NCBI GenBank assembly: GCA_965205685.1
Contig: OZ242174.1
Coordinates: 1,612,001-1,676,000 of the forward strand
Direction of reading: 5' to 3'
Length of the DNA stretch: 64,000 nucleotides
Source: WTFY01 sp965205685
GTDB taxonomy: Bacteria; Pseudomonadota; Gammaproteobacteria; UBA4575
The notes beneath the pieces were generated by a model, which searched no databases, was not told where the DNA came from, and saw only the letters and a list, made by a program, of their open reading frames with translations. Each line of letters begins with the position of its first letter. Positions within the stretch are counted from its first letter, which is position 1. The position numbers and the translations under genes are program-made. This document shows, piece by piece, positions 28,028 to 37,003 of the stretch.

Positions 28028-28783
28028 TTATGCCGGGTTGTCGATGTCGACAAATTCATGCCCGAGACCAAATTTCTGTCCCAGGTGCTGTCCCAGGGCC
28101 TGTACCCCGTAACGCTCCGTTGCGTGATGGCCGGCAGCGAAATAATGGATTTTGGCTTCCCTCGCCATGTGGGTGGTGGGCTCTGAAATCTCCCCGCTGA
28201 CATAGGCATCCAGATTTGCATCAATTGCCTGTTCGATGAATCCCTGTCCGGCTCCGGTACACCATCCGACGGTGGTAATCCTGTCAGGTCCGGCATCCAC
28301 ATGTGTGCAATCACGCTGTAACGTGGCATCGATGCGTGCCTTGAACGCCTCTGCCGGCGTAGGCTCAAGGTGGCCATAGCTCACGCAGGCAACCTGCTCG
28401 CGGGCCTGCAACATCCCATCGCTCTGGATTCCAAGAAGGCGTCCCAACTGGGCGTTGTTGCCAATGTCCGGATGCACATCCAGAGGAAGATGATAGGCGA
28501 GAAGATTGATGTTGTTCTGCAACAGCATGGCAAGCCGTGCACGCTTGATTCCGGTAATGCGCGGATCCTCATTTTTCCAGAAGTATCCGTGATGGACCAG
28601 TACTGCATCTGCTTTTCTGAGGCATGCAGCTTCAAGCAGTGCCTGACTGGCTGTCACCCCGGTGATGATCTCTCGAATGGTTTCCTTGCCTTCCACCTGC
28701 AGACCGTTCGGACAGTAATCCTGGAAACGGTCCGCTTGCAACAGGGTGTCGGTGTACTGCGCAAGTTCTTGTATGGTCACCAT
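28028..28783 (-). CDS. Nif3-like dinuclear metal centre protein (YbgI/YqfO family)
   Basis: The 251-residue protein matches the Nif3 family: DRFQDYCPNGLQVEGKETI, VHHGYFWKNEDPRI with metal-binding His pair, NLLAYHLPLDVHPDIGNNAQL and a C-terminal HATER(Y/F)G segment (GHHATERYGVQALGQHL). The family binds two metal ions; its physiological role is still not settled, despite the GTP cyclohydrolase-like label. It lies between hisC and petA, a frequent position in gammaproteobacteria. Confidence 0.92.
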   Translation of the reverse strand: MVTIQELAQYTDTLLQADRFQDYCPNGLQVEGKETIREIITGVTASQALLEAACLRKADAVLVHHGYFWKNEDPRITGIKRARLAMLLQNNINLLAYHLPLDVHPDIGNNAQLGRLLGIQSDGMLQAREQVACVSYGHLEPTPAEAFKARIDATLQRDCTHVDAGPDRITTVGWCTGAGQGFIEQAIDANLDAYVSGEISEPTTHMAREAKIHYFAAGHHATERYGVQALGQHLGQKFGLGHEFVDIDNPA

Positions 28784-28862
28784 GTGCGTACGTAATCAGA
28801 GAACCTTGATAACAAGGGTATTCAAGCCGGCACATGCACGCAAATCTTCCATGGCCTTCTTG

Positions 28863-29939
28863 TCAGGCGAGGACACTGTGCAGGGCATCAAGAAATGTAC
28901 GGTTTTCTTCTTCCGTACCTACTGTGACCCGCAAGCAGTTTTCCAGCAGCAGGCCGTCAGCCACGTTCTTGATCAGAACCTTGTGTTCCAGCAACTGACT
29001 GAACACTGCATCCGCAGATTTGTCCAGCGTTCGAAACAGGATGAAATTGGCTTCACTCGGGAAAACCTGGATATTTTTGATTGCACGCATGGCTGTGATC
29101 AGCTGTTCCCGCTGCTCGCAAATCTGGCGAGTCTGTGCCTCAAAAACAGAAATATTGTCCAGGGCAAAGCTCGCGCTCAGCTGTGTCAGGACGTTTACGT
29201 TATAAGGCAGACGCAGCTTGTTGAATTCCTCCAGCCACTGTCGTGCCCCCAGCAGGCAACCCAGGCGCAAGCCTGCGAGCCCCATCTTTGACAGGGTGCG
29301 TAACATCAGCACATGTGGATATTTCTCAAGCAGCGGCATCATTGTGCGTGAAGCGAACGGCGCATAGGCTTCATCAACAACGACCAGACCACCGGAGTGC
29401 TGCACAATCTGTTCAACCTGCTGCTGCGGCCAGAGCATGCCGGTTGGATTATTCGGGCAATCCAGAAATACTATGGCCGGATCACTCTCCTGGATCGCTG
29501 CACAAATCTGATCTACCTGCAGAGTAAAGGAATTGGCAGAAAGCGGAACCTGAATCACCCGCACACCGACAAACTCTGCAATGAGCCTGTACATGGAAAA
29601 GCTGGGCGCGACAGTGAGAATGCATGCATCCGGTTTGGCAATGGACAGGATCAGCAACTGGATCAGCTCATCTGAGCCGTTTCCAAACATCAGGTGCGTA
29701 TCGGCAGGCACCGAGAATGTTTTGCTGAAATTCTGTCTGAGCTGCGCCGCCTGAGAATCGGGATAGCGGTTCAACGCAGCCTTTTCGAGTACACCAAGCC
29801 ACTGTTTCTGCAATGCTTCAGGCCACCCATACGGGTTTTCCATTGCATCCAGTTTTACATAGCCCCCGGCATCTGCGACACGGTAGCTGCGCATATTGGC
29901 AATTTCCGTGCGCAGCAGTTGTTGCGGTCTAACAGCCAT
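28863..29939 (-). CDS. hisC: Histidinol-phosphate aminotransferase
   Basis: PLP-dependent fold-type I aminotransferase of histidine synthesis, converting imidazole-acetol phosphate to histidinol phosphate. The 358-residue product has KLDAMENPYGWP, GNGSDELI, DCPNNPTG and VVDEAYAPF. The PLP lysine is in LRTLSKMGLAGLRLG. The family N-terminus (about residues 10-30) is intact. It is separated from hisD by 11 bases, continuing the murA-his run. Confidence 0.96.
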   Translation of the reverse strand: MAVRPQQLLRTEIANMRSYRVADAGGYVKLDAMENPYGWPEALQKQWLGVLEKAALNRYPDSQAAQLRQNFSKTFSVPADTHLMFGNGSDELIQLLILSIAKPDACILTVAPSFSMYRLIAEFVGVRVIQVPLSANSFTLQVDQICAAIQESDPAIVFLDCPNNPTGMLWPQQQVEQIVQHSGGLVVVDEAYAPFASRTMMPLLEKYPHVLMLRTLSKMGLAGLRLGCLLGARQWLEEFNKLRLPYNVNVLTQLSASFALDNISVFEAQTRQICEQREQLITAMRAIKNIQVFPSEANFILFRTLDKSADAVFSQLLEHKVLIKNVADGLLLENCLRVTVGTEEENRTFLDALHSVLA

Positions 29940-29950
29940 TGCAACACGTG

Positions 29951-31264
29951 TTAGGTAGCGGTTGTCTGCTTATATCGATATTCAGCCGATCTGGCATGTG
30001 CAGACAAGCCTTCACTATGCGCCAGGACTGCAGCCACCTTTCCCAGTTTCCTTGCTCCCTCACGGGAACAGTTCACGACACTCGTGCGTTTCTGGAAGTC
30101 GTATACTCCCAGAGGCGACGAATAACGTGCCGTTGTGGACGTCGGCAGCACATGGTTAGGACCGGCACAGTAATCTCCGAATACCTCGGGAGAGTCCTGC
30201 CCCAGGAACACAGCTCCAGCATTGCTTATTTTTTCCAGCAAGGCATGCGGCTCGGATACACACAGCGACAGGTGTTCCGGTGCAATCCGGTTGCTCAGTT
30301 CAGCCGCTTCATCCAGATTCTCCACCTGGATAAACACTCCCGAGTTGTTCATCGAGTGGGTGATCGTTTCCGCACGGTCCAACTGGCCCAGCTGTCTATT
30401 CATGTGCTTCAAAACCTGTTCCAGGAATGTGTCTTCAGTTGCAATCAGCATGGCGCGTGCATGGGGGTCGTGTTCCGCCTGCGAAAACAGGTCCATGGCG
30501 ACCCACTCGGCGTCTGCGTGACCATCGCAGATCACAAGCACCTCGGAAGGTCCGGCAATCATATCGATGCCTACCTGGCCATAGACCATGCGTTTTGCAC
30601 ATGCGACATAGGCATTGCCCGGACCCACAATCTTGTCAACCTTGGGAATGGTGTGCGTTCCGTATGCAAATGCTGCAACGGCTTGGGCTCCGCCGATGGT
30701 GAACACACGATCCACTCCCGCAATTGCACCGGCCGCCAGCACTACCGGATTCAGATCACCACGTGGGGCAGGCACTGCCATGCAAACTGATTCAACCCCG
30801 GCAACCTTTGCCGGGATCACATTCATCAGAACGGAAGACGGGTACGCAGCAGTCCCGCCGGGTACATACACACCCACTTTCTGTAAAGCCGTAACCTTCT
30901 GCCCTACTTCATTTCCGTACTCGTCCTGCATCGTCCAGGATTGTAAACGCTGGCGTTTTGCATAATCACGGATTCTGGATGCGGCAGTTTCCAGTGCCTC
31001 CCGCTGCTCACCGCTGATGGACTGCAGGGCCTCATGTACTTGTGGCTTCGTGATTTCCAGATCACTCACACACTCCGCCGAAATTTGATCGTGGAGTTGC
31101 GTGAACTTCAGGAGTGCTGCATCACCCTGAGCCCGAACCGCTTCGATGATCTCTGCAACACTGCGATGTACATCCTGCTCAGTCGCCGGAGTGCTGCTGA
31201 GCCAGCTTTCAAAGTGTGCAGGAAAGCCTGCGTCTCGGGTACGAAGACGTGTAATGTCCAGCAT
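29951..31264 (-). CDS. hisD: Histidinol dehydrogenase
   Basis: Zinc enzyme that oxidises histidinol to histidine in two NAD-dependent steps. The 437-residue sequence includes KVGVYVPGGTAAYPSSVLMN, the GPGNAYVACAKRMVYG segment, DMIAGPSEVLVICD, SQAEHDPHA and the C-terminal GPNHVLPT. Length is typical. It lies 14 bases downstream of the DAHP synthase rather than directly after hisG. Confidence 0.97.
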   Translation of the reverse strand: MLDITRLRTRDAGFPAHFESWLSSTPATEQDVHRSVAEIIEAVRAQGDAALLKFTQLHDQISAECVSDLEITKPQVHEALQSISGEQREALETAASRIRDYAKRQRLQSWTMQDEYGNEVGQKVTALQKVGVYVPGGTAAYPSSVLMNVIPAKVAGVESVCMAVPAPRGDLNPVVLAAGAIAGVDRVFTIGGAQAVAAFAYGTHTIPKVDKIVGPGNAYVACAKRMVYGQVGIDMIAGPSEVLVICDGHADAEWVAMDLFSQAEHDPHARAMLIATEDTFLEQVLKHMNRQLGQLDRAETITHSMNNSGVFIQVENLDEAAELSNRIAPEHLSLCVSEPHALLEKISNAGAVFLGQDSPEVFGDYCAGPNHVLPTSTTARYSSPLGVYDFQKRTSVVNCSREGARKLGKVAAVLAHSEGLSAHARSAEYRYKQTTAT

Positions 31265-31278
31265 GGGAGAGTCGGGTA

Positions 31279-32355
31279 TCAGGCTGCACTTACAGCAGAG
31301 TTGGCATCACGCCGAATTCGCACAGCCCCGGCAAGCATGTGCAGCAGTTCATCGGTCGTCTCCCATCCCATGCATGCATCAGTGATACTCTGGCCATATG
31401 TCAGTTCGGTACCGGGCTTTGCATCCTGACGACCAGCCACAAGATGGCTTTCAATCATCACGCCGAATATGCGTGTATCGCCTGCATTGAACTGGGCAGC
31501 AATGGACTGTCCAACCTCCATCTGCTTGTCATGCTGCTTGAAACTGTTGGCATGGCTGAAATCCACCATCAACCTGGGTTCCAGGCCTGATTTTTCGAGC
31601 AAGCGCGCTGCGGCATCAATGTTTTCCTGGTTGTAATTCGGCTCCCGCCCGCCACGCAGAATCACATGACAATCCGGATTTCCAGTGGTGGAAAAGATCG
31701 CCGACCGACCTGCCTTGGTCACAGACAGGAAATGATGTGGGTGCGTTGCAGACCCCACAGCATCTACCGCAACCTGCATGTCTCCGCTGGTTGCATTCTT
31801 GAAGCCAACCGGGCAGGACAGCCCAGATGCCAATTCACGGTGCACCTGGCTTTCCGTGGTTCGTGCACCGATTGCACCCCAACTGACCAGGTCGGCTACA
31901 TACTGGGGACTGACCAAGTCCAGGTATTCCGTCCCTGCCGGCAGGCCCATCTCATTAAGATCGAGCAACAGCTTGCGTGCAATACGCAACCCCTTGTTAA
32001 TTTCAAAGCTCCCATCCAGGTTTGGATCGTTGATCAGACCCTTCCAACCCACAGTCGTGCGCGGTTTTTCAAAATACACACGCATGATGATGACGAGATC
32101 GTCAATCAGCTTCTTTCGAAGCGCCAGCAGGCGGCCGGCATATTCGCTGGCCGCATCTGCATCATGAATGGAACAGGGGCCGACGATCACCAGCAGGCGA
32201 TCGTCTTTGCCATGCAGGATCTTCTGAACATCCGCACGTGCCATGTACACACATCGTGCGGCATTATCGGTGATCGGATACTCACTGCGCAAAACGGAGG
32301 GGGCCATCAACTCCTTGATTTCCACAATTTTCAGATCGTCTGTTTGGTAGCTCAT
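31279..32355 (-). CDS. 3-deoxy-7-phosphoheptulonate synthase (DAHP synthase, AroF/G/H class)
   Basis: Condenses phosphoenolpyruvate and erythrose 4-phosphate, the first step of aromatic amino-acid synthesis. The 358-residue product is the E. coli-type class I enzyme: VIVGPCSIHDADAA, MRVYFEKPRTTVGWKGLINDP (in part), GARTTESQVHRELASGLSCPVGFKN and DFSHANS are all present, with ESHL further on. The N-terminal extension used for feedback control is present. Which aromatic amino acid inhibits it cannot be said from sequence. It sits inside the histidine cluster between hisG and hisD with close spacing, so co-transcription is likely. Confidence 0.95.
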   Translation of the reverse strand: MSYQTDDLKIVEIKELMAPSVLRSEYPITDNAARCVYMARADVQKILHGKDDRLLVIVGPCSIHDADAASEYAGRLLALRKKLIDDLVIIMRVYFEKPRTTVGWKGLINDPNLDGSFEINKGLRIARKLLLDLNEMGLPAGTEYLDLVSPQYVADLVSWGAIGARTTESQVHRELASGLSCPVGFKNATSGDMQVAVDAVGSATHPHHFLSVTKAGRSAIFSTTGNPDCHVILRGGREPNYNQENIDAAARLLEKSGLEPRLMVDFSHANSFKQHDKQMEVGQSIAAQFNAGDTRIFGVMIESHLVAGRQDAKPGTELTYGQSITDACMGWETTDELLHMLAGAVRIRRDANSAVSAA

Positions 32356-32379
32356 GACCTACTCTGCCTTCAAAATCCG

Positions 32380-33027
32380 TTATTCCCTTGCTGCAAGTTT
32401 GAATTGCTCAATGAGGCGCCTAAGTGTAGCAGATTTTATCTTCATTGCTGCCTTGTTGACGATGAGTCGACAACTGATGTCGGCGATGTGTTCGACCGGC
32501 GTCAAGCCATTCGCTTTGAGTGTATTGCCGGTAGCAACCAGGTCCACAATACAGTCTGCAAGCCCTAACACCGGTGCAAGCTCCATCGAGCCATACAGTT
32601 TGATCAACTCAACCTGTAGACCCTTGGCTGCAAAATGTTGTTGCGTGCTCCGCACGTACTTGGTAGCCACGCGCAAACGCCTGCTGTGCTGCAGTTGCGG
32701 TTCCGTTGCAGCCACCATTAGGCGGCATTTCGCGATGCCGAGATCAATGGGCTCATAAATGCCCCCGCCGGTGAATTCCATCAATACGTCCTTGCCGACG
32801 ATACCAAGCTCTGCGACGCCGTACTGCACGTAGGTCGGCACATCCCTGGAACGGACCACCAGCAGGCGGACACCGGGTTGACTGGTGGACAACACAAGCT
32901 TCCGTCCTTGCAGATCCTCCTCGGCCACGCTGATCCCCATAGTCGAAAGCAAGGGCAGGCTCTCCTCAAAAACGCGCCCTTTTGAGATCGCGATGGTCGT
33001 CAGGTTCTTGTCGGCTTGTGTAGTCAT
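32380..33027 (-). CDS. hisG: ATP phosphoribosyltransferase, short form (HisG)
   Basis: First step of histidine synthesis. The 215-residue product is the short HisG form: AISKGRVFEESLPLL, DVPTYVQYGVAELGIVGKDVL and a PRPP-binding-type segment DCIVDLVATGNTLKANGL. It lacks the C-terminal regulatory domain, so it would need HisZ, which is not in the window. The ATG at 33027 was chosen; an in-frame TTG at 33069 next to the murA stop adds 14 unlike residues. Confidence 0.94.
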   Translation of the reverse strand: MTTQADKNLTTIAISKGRVFEESLPLLSTMGISVAEEDLQGRKLVLSTSQPGVRLLVVRSRDVPTYVQYGVAELGIVGKDVLMEFTGGGIYEPIDLGIAKCRLMVAATEPQLQHSRRLRVATKYVRSTQQHFAAKGLQVELIKLYGSMELAPVLGLADCIVDLVATGNTLKANGLTPVEHIADISCRLIVNKAAMKIKSATLRRLIEQFKLAARE

Positions 33028-33069
33028 TTTCGTACAGGTGTTGAAATCTCTTGTATCACTGCAAACCAA

Positions 33070-34329
33070 TCAATGCGGAACACGACGGATGCTGGCACCC
33101 AACTGCATGAGCTTTTCCTCGATACACTCGTAACCGCGATCAATGTGGTAAATACGATCCACCACGGTCTGACCATCCGCGATCAAGCCTGCCAGGATCA
33201 AGCTCGCGGATGCCCGCAAGTCCGTCGCCATCACCGGAGCGGCCACCAGCTTGTCAACCCCGGTCGTAATTGCAGTGTTTCCTGTCACTTTTATTTTCGC
33301 ACCCATCCTTTGCATTTCCTGTATGTGCATAAAACGGTTTTCAAATACAGACTCCGTAATTGTCCCGGAACCCTCAGCAATACAGTTCAGTGCAGTGAAC
33401 TGTGCCTGCATGTCTGTCGGAAATGCAGGATACGGTGCCGTACAGATATTGATACTTTTGGGCCGCCTCTGGCACATGTCAATCTCCACCCAGTTTTCGT
33501 CACAATGGACCTTGGCACCCGCTTCCTTGAGTTTCATCAATATGGACTCAAGGAACTTTGGCTGGGCATTTTTCAGTCGCACATGGCCCCCTGTGATGGC
33601 CGTTGCAACCAGAAAGGTCCCGGTCTCGATCCGGTCCGTGAGCACGCTGTATTGACATCCATGCAGTCTGTCGACTCCCTGAATCGTGATCTTGCCGGTT
33701 CCCGCGCCCTCGATTTTGGCACCCATTTTGATCAAGCAGTTGGCCAAATCCGTCACCTCAGGTTCACGCGCTGCATTCTCGATCACGGTCGTGCCAACCG
33801 CCAGGGTAGCCGCCATCATGAGGTTTTCGGTGCCGGTGACCGTGACACTGTCCATCACCAGGCGCGCACCTTTCAGGCGCTTGGATTTTGCATGGATATA
33901 GCCACCCCTGACTTCAATTTCCGCACCCATGGCTTCAAGTCCATGCAAATGCAGGTTCACAGGCCGCGAACCGATGGCGCAACCCCCGGGCAGGGACACT
34001 TCGGCCTCCCCGAATCGTGCCAGCAGAGGGCCAAGCACCAATATAGAGGCCCGCATGGTCTTCACAACCTCATAGGGTGCAAACAGTTCCTTGATTGGCC
34101 CGGAATTGACTTCGATGTTCATGTGTTCATCCAGGGTCAACGAAACACCCATGCGCCCCAGCAATTCCATAGTCGTGGTTACATCCTGCAAATGCGGAAC
34201 ATTGGCAATCTGCATGGGCCCGTCTGCCAGCAGGGTAGCGGCCAGTATTGGCAACACTGCATTTTTGGCGCCGGAGACCCGAATCTCGCCTTCCAGCACA
34301 CGCCCACCATCTATCAATAGCTTTTCCAT
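33070..34329 (-). CDS. murA: UDP-N-acetylglucosamine 1-carboxyvinyltransferase MurA
   Basis: First committed step of peptidoglycan synthesis and the fosfomycin target. The 419-residue product begins MEKLLIDGGRVLEGEIRVSGAKNA and contains the catalytic cysteine loop in LPGGCAIGSRPVN near residue 117, plus the C-terminal DLRASASLILAGLIADG. A normal cysteine predicts fosfomycin sensitivity at this enzyme. It follows mlaC directly; the mlaB and bolA genes usual between them are missing. Confidence 0.97.
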   Translation of the reverse strand: MEKLLIDGGRVLEGEIRVSGAKNAVLPILAATLLADGPMQIANVPHLQDVTTTMELLGRMGVSLTLDEHMNIEVNSGPIKELFAPYEVVKTMRASILVLGPLLARFGEAEVSLPGGCAIGSRPVNLHLHGLEAMGAEIEVRGGYIHAKSKRLKGARLVMDSVTVTGTENLMMAATLAVGTTVIENAAREPEVTDLANCLIKMGAKIEGAGTGKITIQGVDRLHGCQYSVLTDRIETGTFLVATAITGGHVRLKNAQPKFLESILMKLKEAGAKVHCDENWVEIDMCQRRPKSINICTAPYPAFPTDMQAQFTALNCIAEGSGTITESVFENRFMHIQEMQRMGAKIKVTGNTAITTGVDKLVAAPVMATDLRASASLILAGLIADGQTVVDRIYHIDRGYECIEEKLMQLGASIRRVPH

Positions 34330-34402
34330 GACCGGGGATACTTTACTTAAATCGGACTAGGTCGGCTCAACCCCAAATGGCAGGCCCGACCCGCACTGAA
34401 AT

Positions 34403-35074
34403 TCACTCTGCAGGGATCCCGACACCTTCCGGAAGATCCGATTCATCGGCGGTTTCCAGACGATCGATCAACGCCTGTAGCGAAGTTTCCTGTATTTCCT
34501 GGGAGAAGCTGGTACGGAAATTTTTCACAAGGCTAAGCCCGTCAACAGAGAAGTCAAATATCTTCCATTCGTTTTGTTTGTTCCTACGAAAGACATAAGC
34601 CACCTGCAACGGAGGTTGACCGGCGCCGATATCAAGTTCCGTTTGCACGATGCGATACTTGCCTTGTTGTTCCGGCTGGTTCGGCAACACCGTGAGTTCT
34701 GCCTTGCCATAATCCAGCAGCGTCTTGCCGAAAATGCGGATCAGCATGTCCTTGAATCCCAGCACGAAGGCCACCCGCTGTTCTTCACCTGCCAGTTTCC
34801 AGTGCTTGCCCAATATCAGCTTTCCCATCGAATCCAGATCCACAACGGGAACCAGGGTTGTATCGATCAGTTCACGAATCATCTCGGGATCATTGCTCAA
34901 CTGCTCATATTCTTCGTTCAGTACGGTCAGAACCTGTGCCGATGTTTCCTGAATGATCTGCTCCGGTGCACGGTCATCCACCGCAAGCGCCGGCAGGGTC
35001 GACAGTAAAAGCAATGCCGACATGACGACAGCATGACAAAACATGTTCCGGGCCATACATTCGAAACGGTTCAT
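34403..35074 (-). CDS. mlaC: Phospholipid-binding periplasmic protein MlaC (Ttg2D family)
   Basis: Periplasmic carrier that moves phospholipids between the outer membrane MlaA complex and the inner membrane MlaFEDB transporter. The 223-residue product has a signal peptide (AVVMSALLLLSTLPALA), then the family segments LIDTTLVPVVDLDSMGKLILGKHW (in part) and YVFRRNKQNEWKIFDFSVDGLSLVKNFR. The start is fixed by an AGGAGAGG site six bases upstream. The other mla genes are not next to it; the divergent neighbour is a calcium/sodium antiporter. Confidence 0.92.
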   Translation of the reverse strand: MNRFECMARNMFCHAVVMSALLLLSTLPALAVDDRAPEQIIQETSAQVLTVLNEEYEQLSNDPEMIRELIDTTLVPVVDLDSMGKLILGKHWKLAGEEQRVAFVLGFKDMLIRIFGKTLLDYGKAELTVLPNQPEQQGKYRIVQTELDIGAGQPPLQVAYVFRRNKQNEWKIFDFSVDGLSLVKNFRTSFSQEIQETSLQALIDRLETADESDLPEGVGIPAE

Positions 35075-35137
35075 GACTGGCCTCTCCTGTCATTCCTCAT
35101 AGTGGCTGATTTTGATGTGCGAATCGGGTGCGCACTC

Positions 35138-35166
35138 AGGGTAGTGAAATATGGTCCTGACGTCAA
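35138..35166 (-). promoter_or_regulatory. Sigma70-type promoter for mlaC-murA-his
   Basis: The minus strand has TTGACG (35161-35166), a 17-base spacer and TACCCT (35138-35143), about 64 bases before the mlaC start. It could drive the long run from mlaC through murA, hisG, DAHP synthase, hisD and hisC. Confidence 0.6.
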
Positions 35167-35478
35167 TTTGACAGCGGGCTTGGCTGTAACCTGTGCTTGC
35201 CGGGCGCGACAATGGAGTCACGGCCGGCAAAGTCTTTCAAGAGCAGACAATTGAAAGGCCTACTTTGTAAAGTGCTTTCTGCATTGTGCAAGAAATGAAA
35301 TCGGTGAAGTCGTACAATTGAATTGCTTGCGAAGTATTCCAGTGCATGTTGCAGGCACTTGAACCATTGCGGACCACCCCTCTCATAGGCAGAATCCTTG
35401 GCTATTTATTTCCGTATCTGATACAAACTGACAGCTGTCATCAATCCCGGCCTTCCCAACTTTCTTAGCCAATCAAAC
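35167..35478. other. Divergent intergenic region between mlaC and the antiporter
   Basis: No gene, RNA or convincing hairpin is visible. It is more AT-rich than its neighbours. A weak plus-strand promoter candidate (TTGGCT, 16 bases, GATACA) lies near 35400-35426 ahead of the antiporter gene. Confidence 0.4.
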
Positions 35479-36426
35479 ATGTTCTTACTCACCGCAGCGC
35501 TTGTGGCAGGTTTTTTACTTCTGGCATGGAGCGCGGACCAACTGGTCAGTAGCGCATCCCAGCTGGGCCAGCGGTTGAACGTTCCGGCATATGTCATCGG
35601 GTTTCTGGTACTGGGATTTGGCACCTCGGCTCCCGAGCTACTGGTCTCTGGCATATCGGCATGGCAGGGAAACCCGGGGTTGGCCATCGGCAATGCCCTC
35701 GGTTCGAACATTACAAACATTTTGCTGATCCTGGGCATCACACTGTGCGTATCCCCCCTTTATTTGCACGAAGATGCCCTGCAAAGGGATTTCATCATCC
35801 TGATTGCGGCCACGGCATTGTTTGCCGTACTGATATTCGACCGGCAACTGCAGTTTCATGACGGCCTGATTCTGCTGGTGATCATGGCAGCCATGCTGTA
35901 CTACATGACCCGCCGCAAACTTGAGGAGCAGGCACTGGAAGAATCCACGCCGGTCTCGGCCGAAAAAAAACTGGCTGCCTTATCGGCCATACTGCTGGTC
36001 AGTCTCGCGGTTTTGCTGGCAAGTTCGAAACTTGTAGTGTGGAGTTCGATCTCCATCGCAAAGCTTTTGGGCATCAGCGACCTGGTCATCGGGTTGACCA
36101 TGGTTGCCTTTGGAACCAGCCTGCCGGAACTGGCCACCTGTCTGGTCAGTGCCTTGAAAAAACGAAGTGAGCTGGTGCTGGGCAACATCGTGGGCTCAAA
36201 CATTTTCAACATTCTAGGAGTCGTCGGTACGGCAAGCGTAATCACCAGCTACTCGATTCCACGTGAAATCTACACACGGGATCTTCCCGTCATGTCCGCT
36301 GTGACAGCAGGACTGTTTCTCGCAGTGCTGGCCTTGCAGCGCAGCAAAAAAATACCGCGCGGTCTGAGTATTTTATTTATATCCTCCTATATTGCGTATA
36401 TATTCCTGATCTACCTACAAGCCTAG
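35479..36426 (+). CDS. yrbG: Calcium/sodium antiporter, YrbG family
   Basis: Inner-membrane exchanger of the CaCA superfamily. The 315-residue protein has about ten spans and the two inverted alpha-repeats: GFGTSAPELLVS with GNALGSNITNILLILG in the first half, and AFGTSLPELATCL with GNIVGSNIFNILGVVG in the second. The acidic loop between halves (EEQALEESTPVSAEKK) is cytoplasmic by family topology. It heads the kdsC-lpt-rpoN block as in E. coli. Confidence 0.93.
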   Translation: MFLLTAALVAGFLLLAWSADQLVSSASQLGQRLNVPAYVIGFLVLGFGTSAPELLVSGISAWQGNPGLAIGNALGSNITNILLILGITLCVSPLYLHEDALQRDFIILIAATALFAVLIFDRQLQFHDGLILLVIMAAMLYYMTRRKLEEQALEESTPVSAEKKLAALSAILLVSLAVLLASSKLVVWSSISIAKLLGISDLVIGLTMVAFGTSLPELATCLVSALKKRSELVLGNIVGSNIFNILGVVGTASVITSYSIPREIYTRDLPVMSAVTAGLFLAVLALQRSKKIPRGLSILFISSYIAYIFLIYLQA

Positions 36427-36461
36427 CGGATTCAGCTACTGCATACCGTCCTGCATACCCC

Positions 36462-36995
36462 ATGAATGTCTCAGAGGAAGCCTATGCGCGCGCCAGGGAA
36501 ATACGCCTGGTACTGTTTGACGTCGACGGGGTGCTGACAGATGGCAGAATTTACCTTGATGATAACGGTGCTGAAATCAAGGCCTTTCATACGCATGACG
36601 GCCACGGCATTCGTCTCCTGCTGCATTACGGGTTTGAGGTGGGTGTCATAACCGGGCGGACCTCCAATTCGCTTCAGCATCGAATGCAGGATCTCGGAGT
36701 GAAACATGTATATCAGGGCTGCAAGGACAAATTTCTCGCGTTCCAGGAACTGCTGTCCGGATTGAAGCTGGACGAACGGCAGGCTGCCTATGTCGGGGAT
36801 GATATTTTTGACCTGCAGATAATGACCCGCTGTGGCCTTGCGGTCGCTGTGGCGAATGCGAATGCACATATCAAGCAGCATGCACACTGCGAAACGATCA
36901 ATACAGGCGGGCGCGGCGCGGCGCGGGAGGTTTGTGAGCTGGTGCTCGATGCCCAGGGCCTGCTGGACCAGGTGTTGTCGCATAACCTGCGCTGA
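36462..36995 (+). CDS. kdsC: 3-deoxy-D-manno-octulosonate 8-phosphate phosphatase KdsC
   Basis: HAD-family phosphatase that releases Kdo for LPS inner core. The 177-residue product has the motif I variant LVLFDVDGVLTDG with both aspartates, motif II VGVITGRTSN, and motif III/IV AAYVGDDIFDLQIM. Length fits the tetrameric C0-type KdsC. The kdsD isomerase that normally precedes it is absent here; only 35 bases separate it from the antiporter. Confidence 0.95.
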   Translation: MNVSEEAYARAREIRLVLFDVDGVLTDGRIYLDDNGAEIKAFHTHDGHGIRLLLHYGFEVGVITGRTSNSLQHRMQDLGVKHVYQGCKDKFLAFQELLSGLKLDERQAAYVGDDIFDLQIMTRCGLAVAVANANAHIKQHAHCETINTGGRGAAREVCELVLDAQGLLDQVLSHNLR

Positions 36996-37003
36996 GCACC
37001 ACC

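Noticed and set aside
35033..35254. Plus-strand ORF over the mlaC start
   Set aside because: It runs through the mlaC ribosome binding site and promoter and has no recognisable family.
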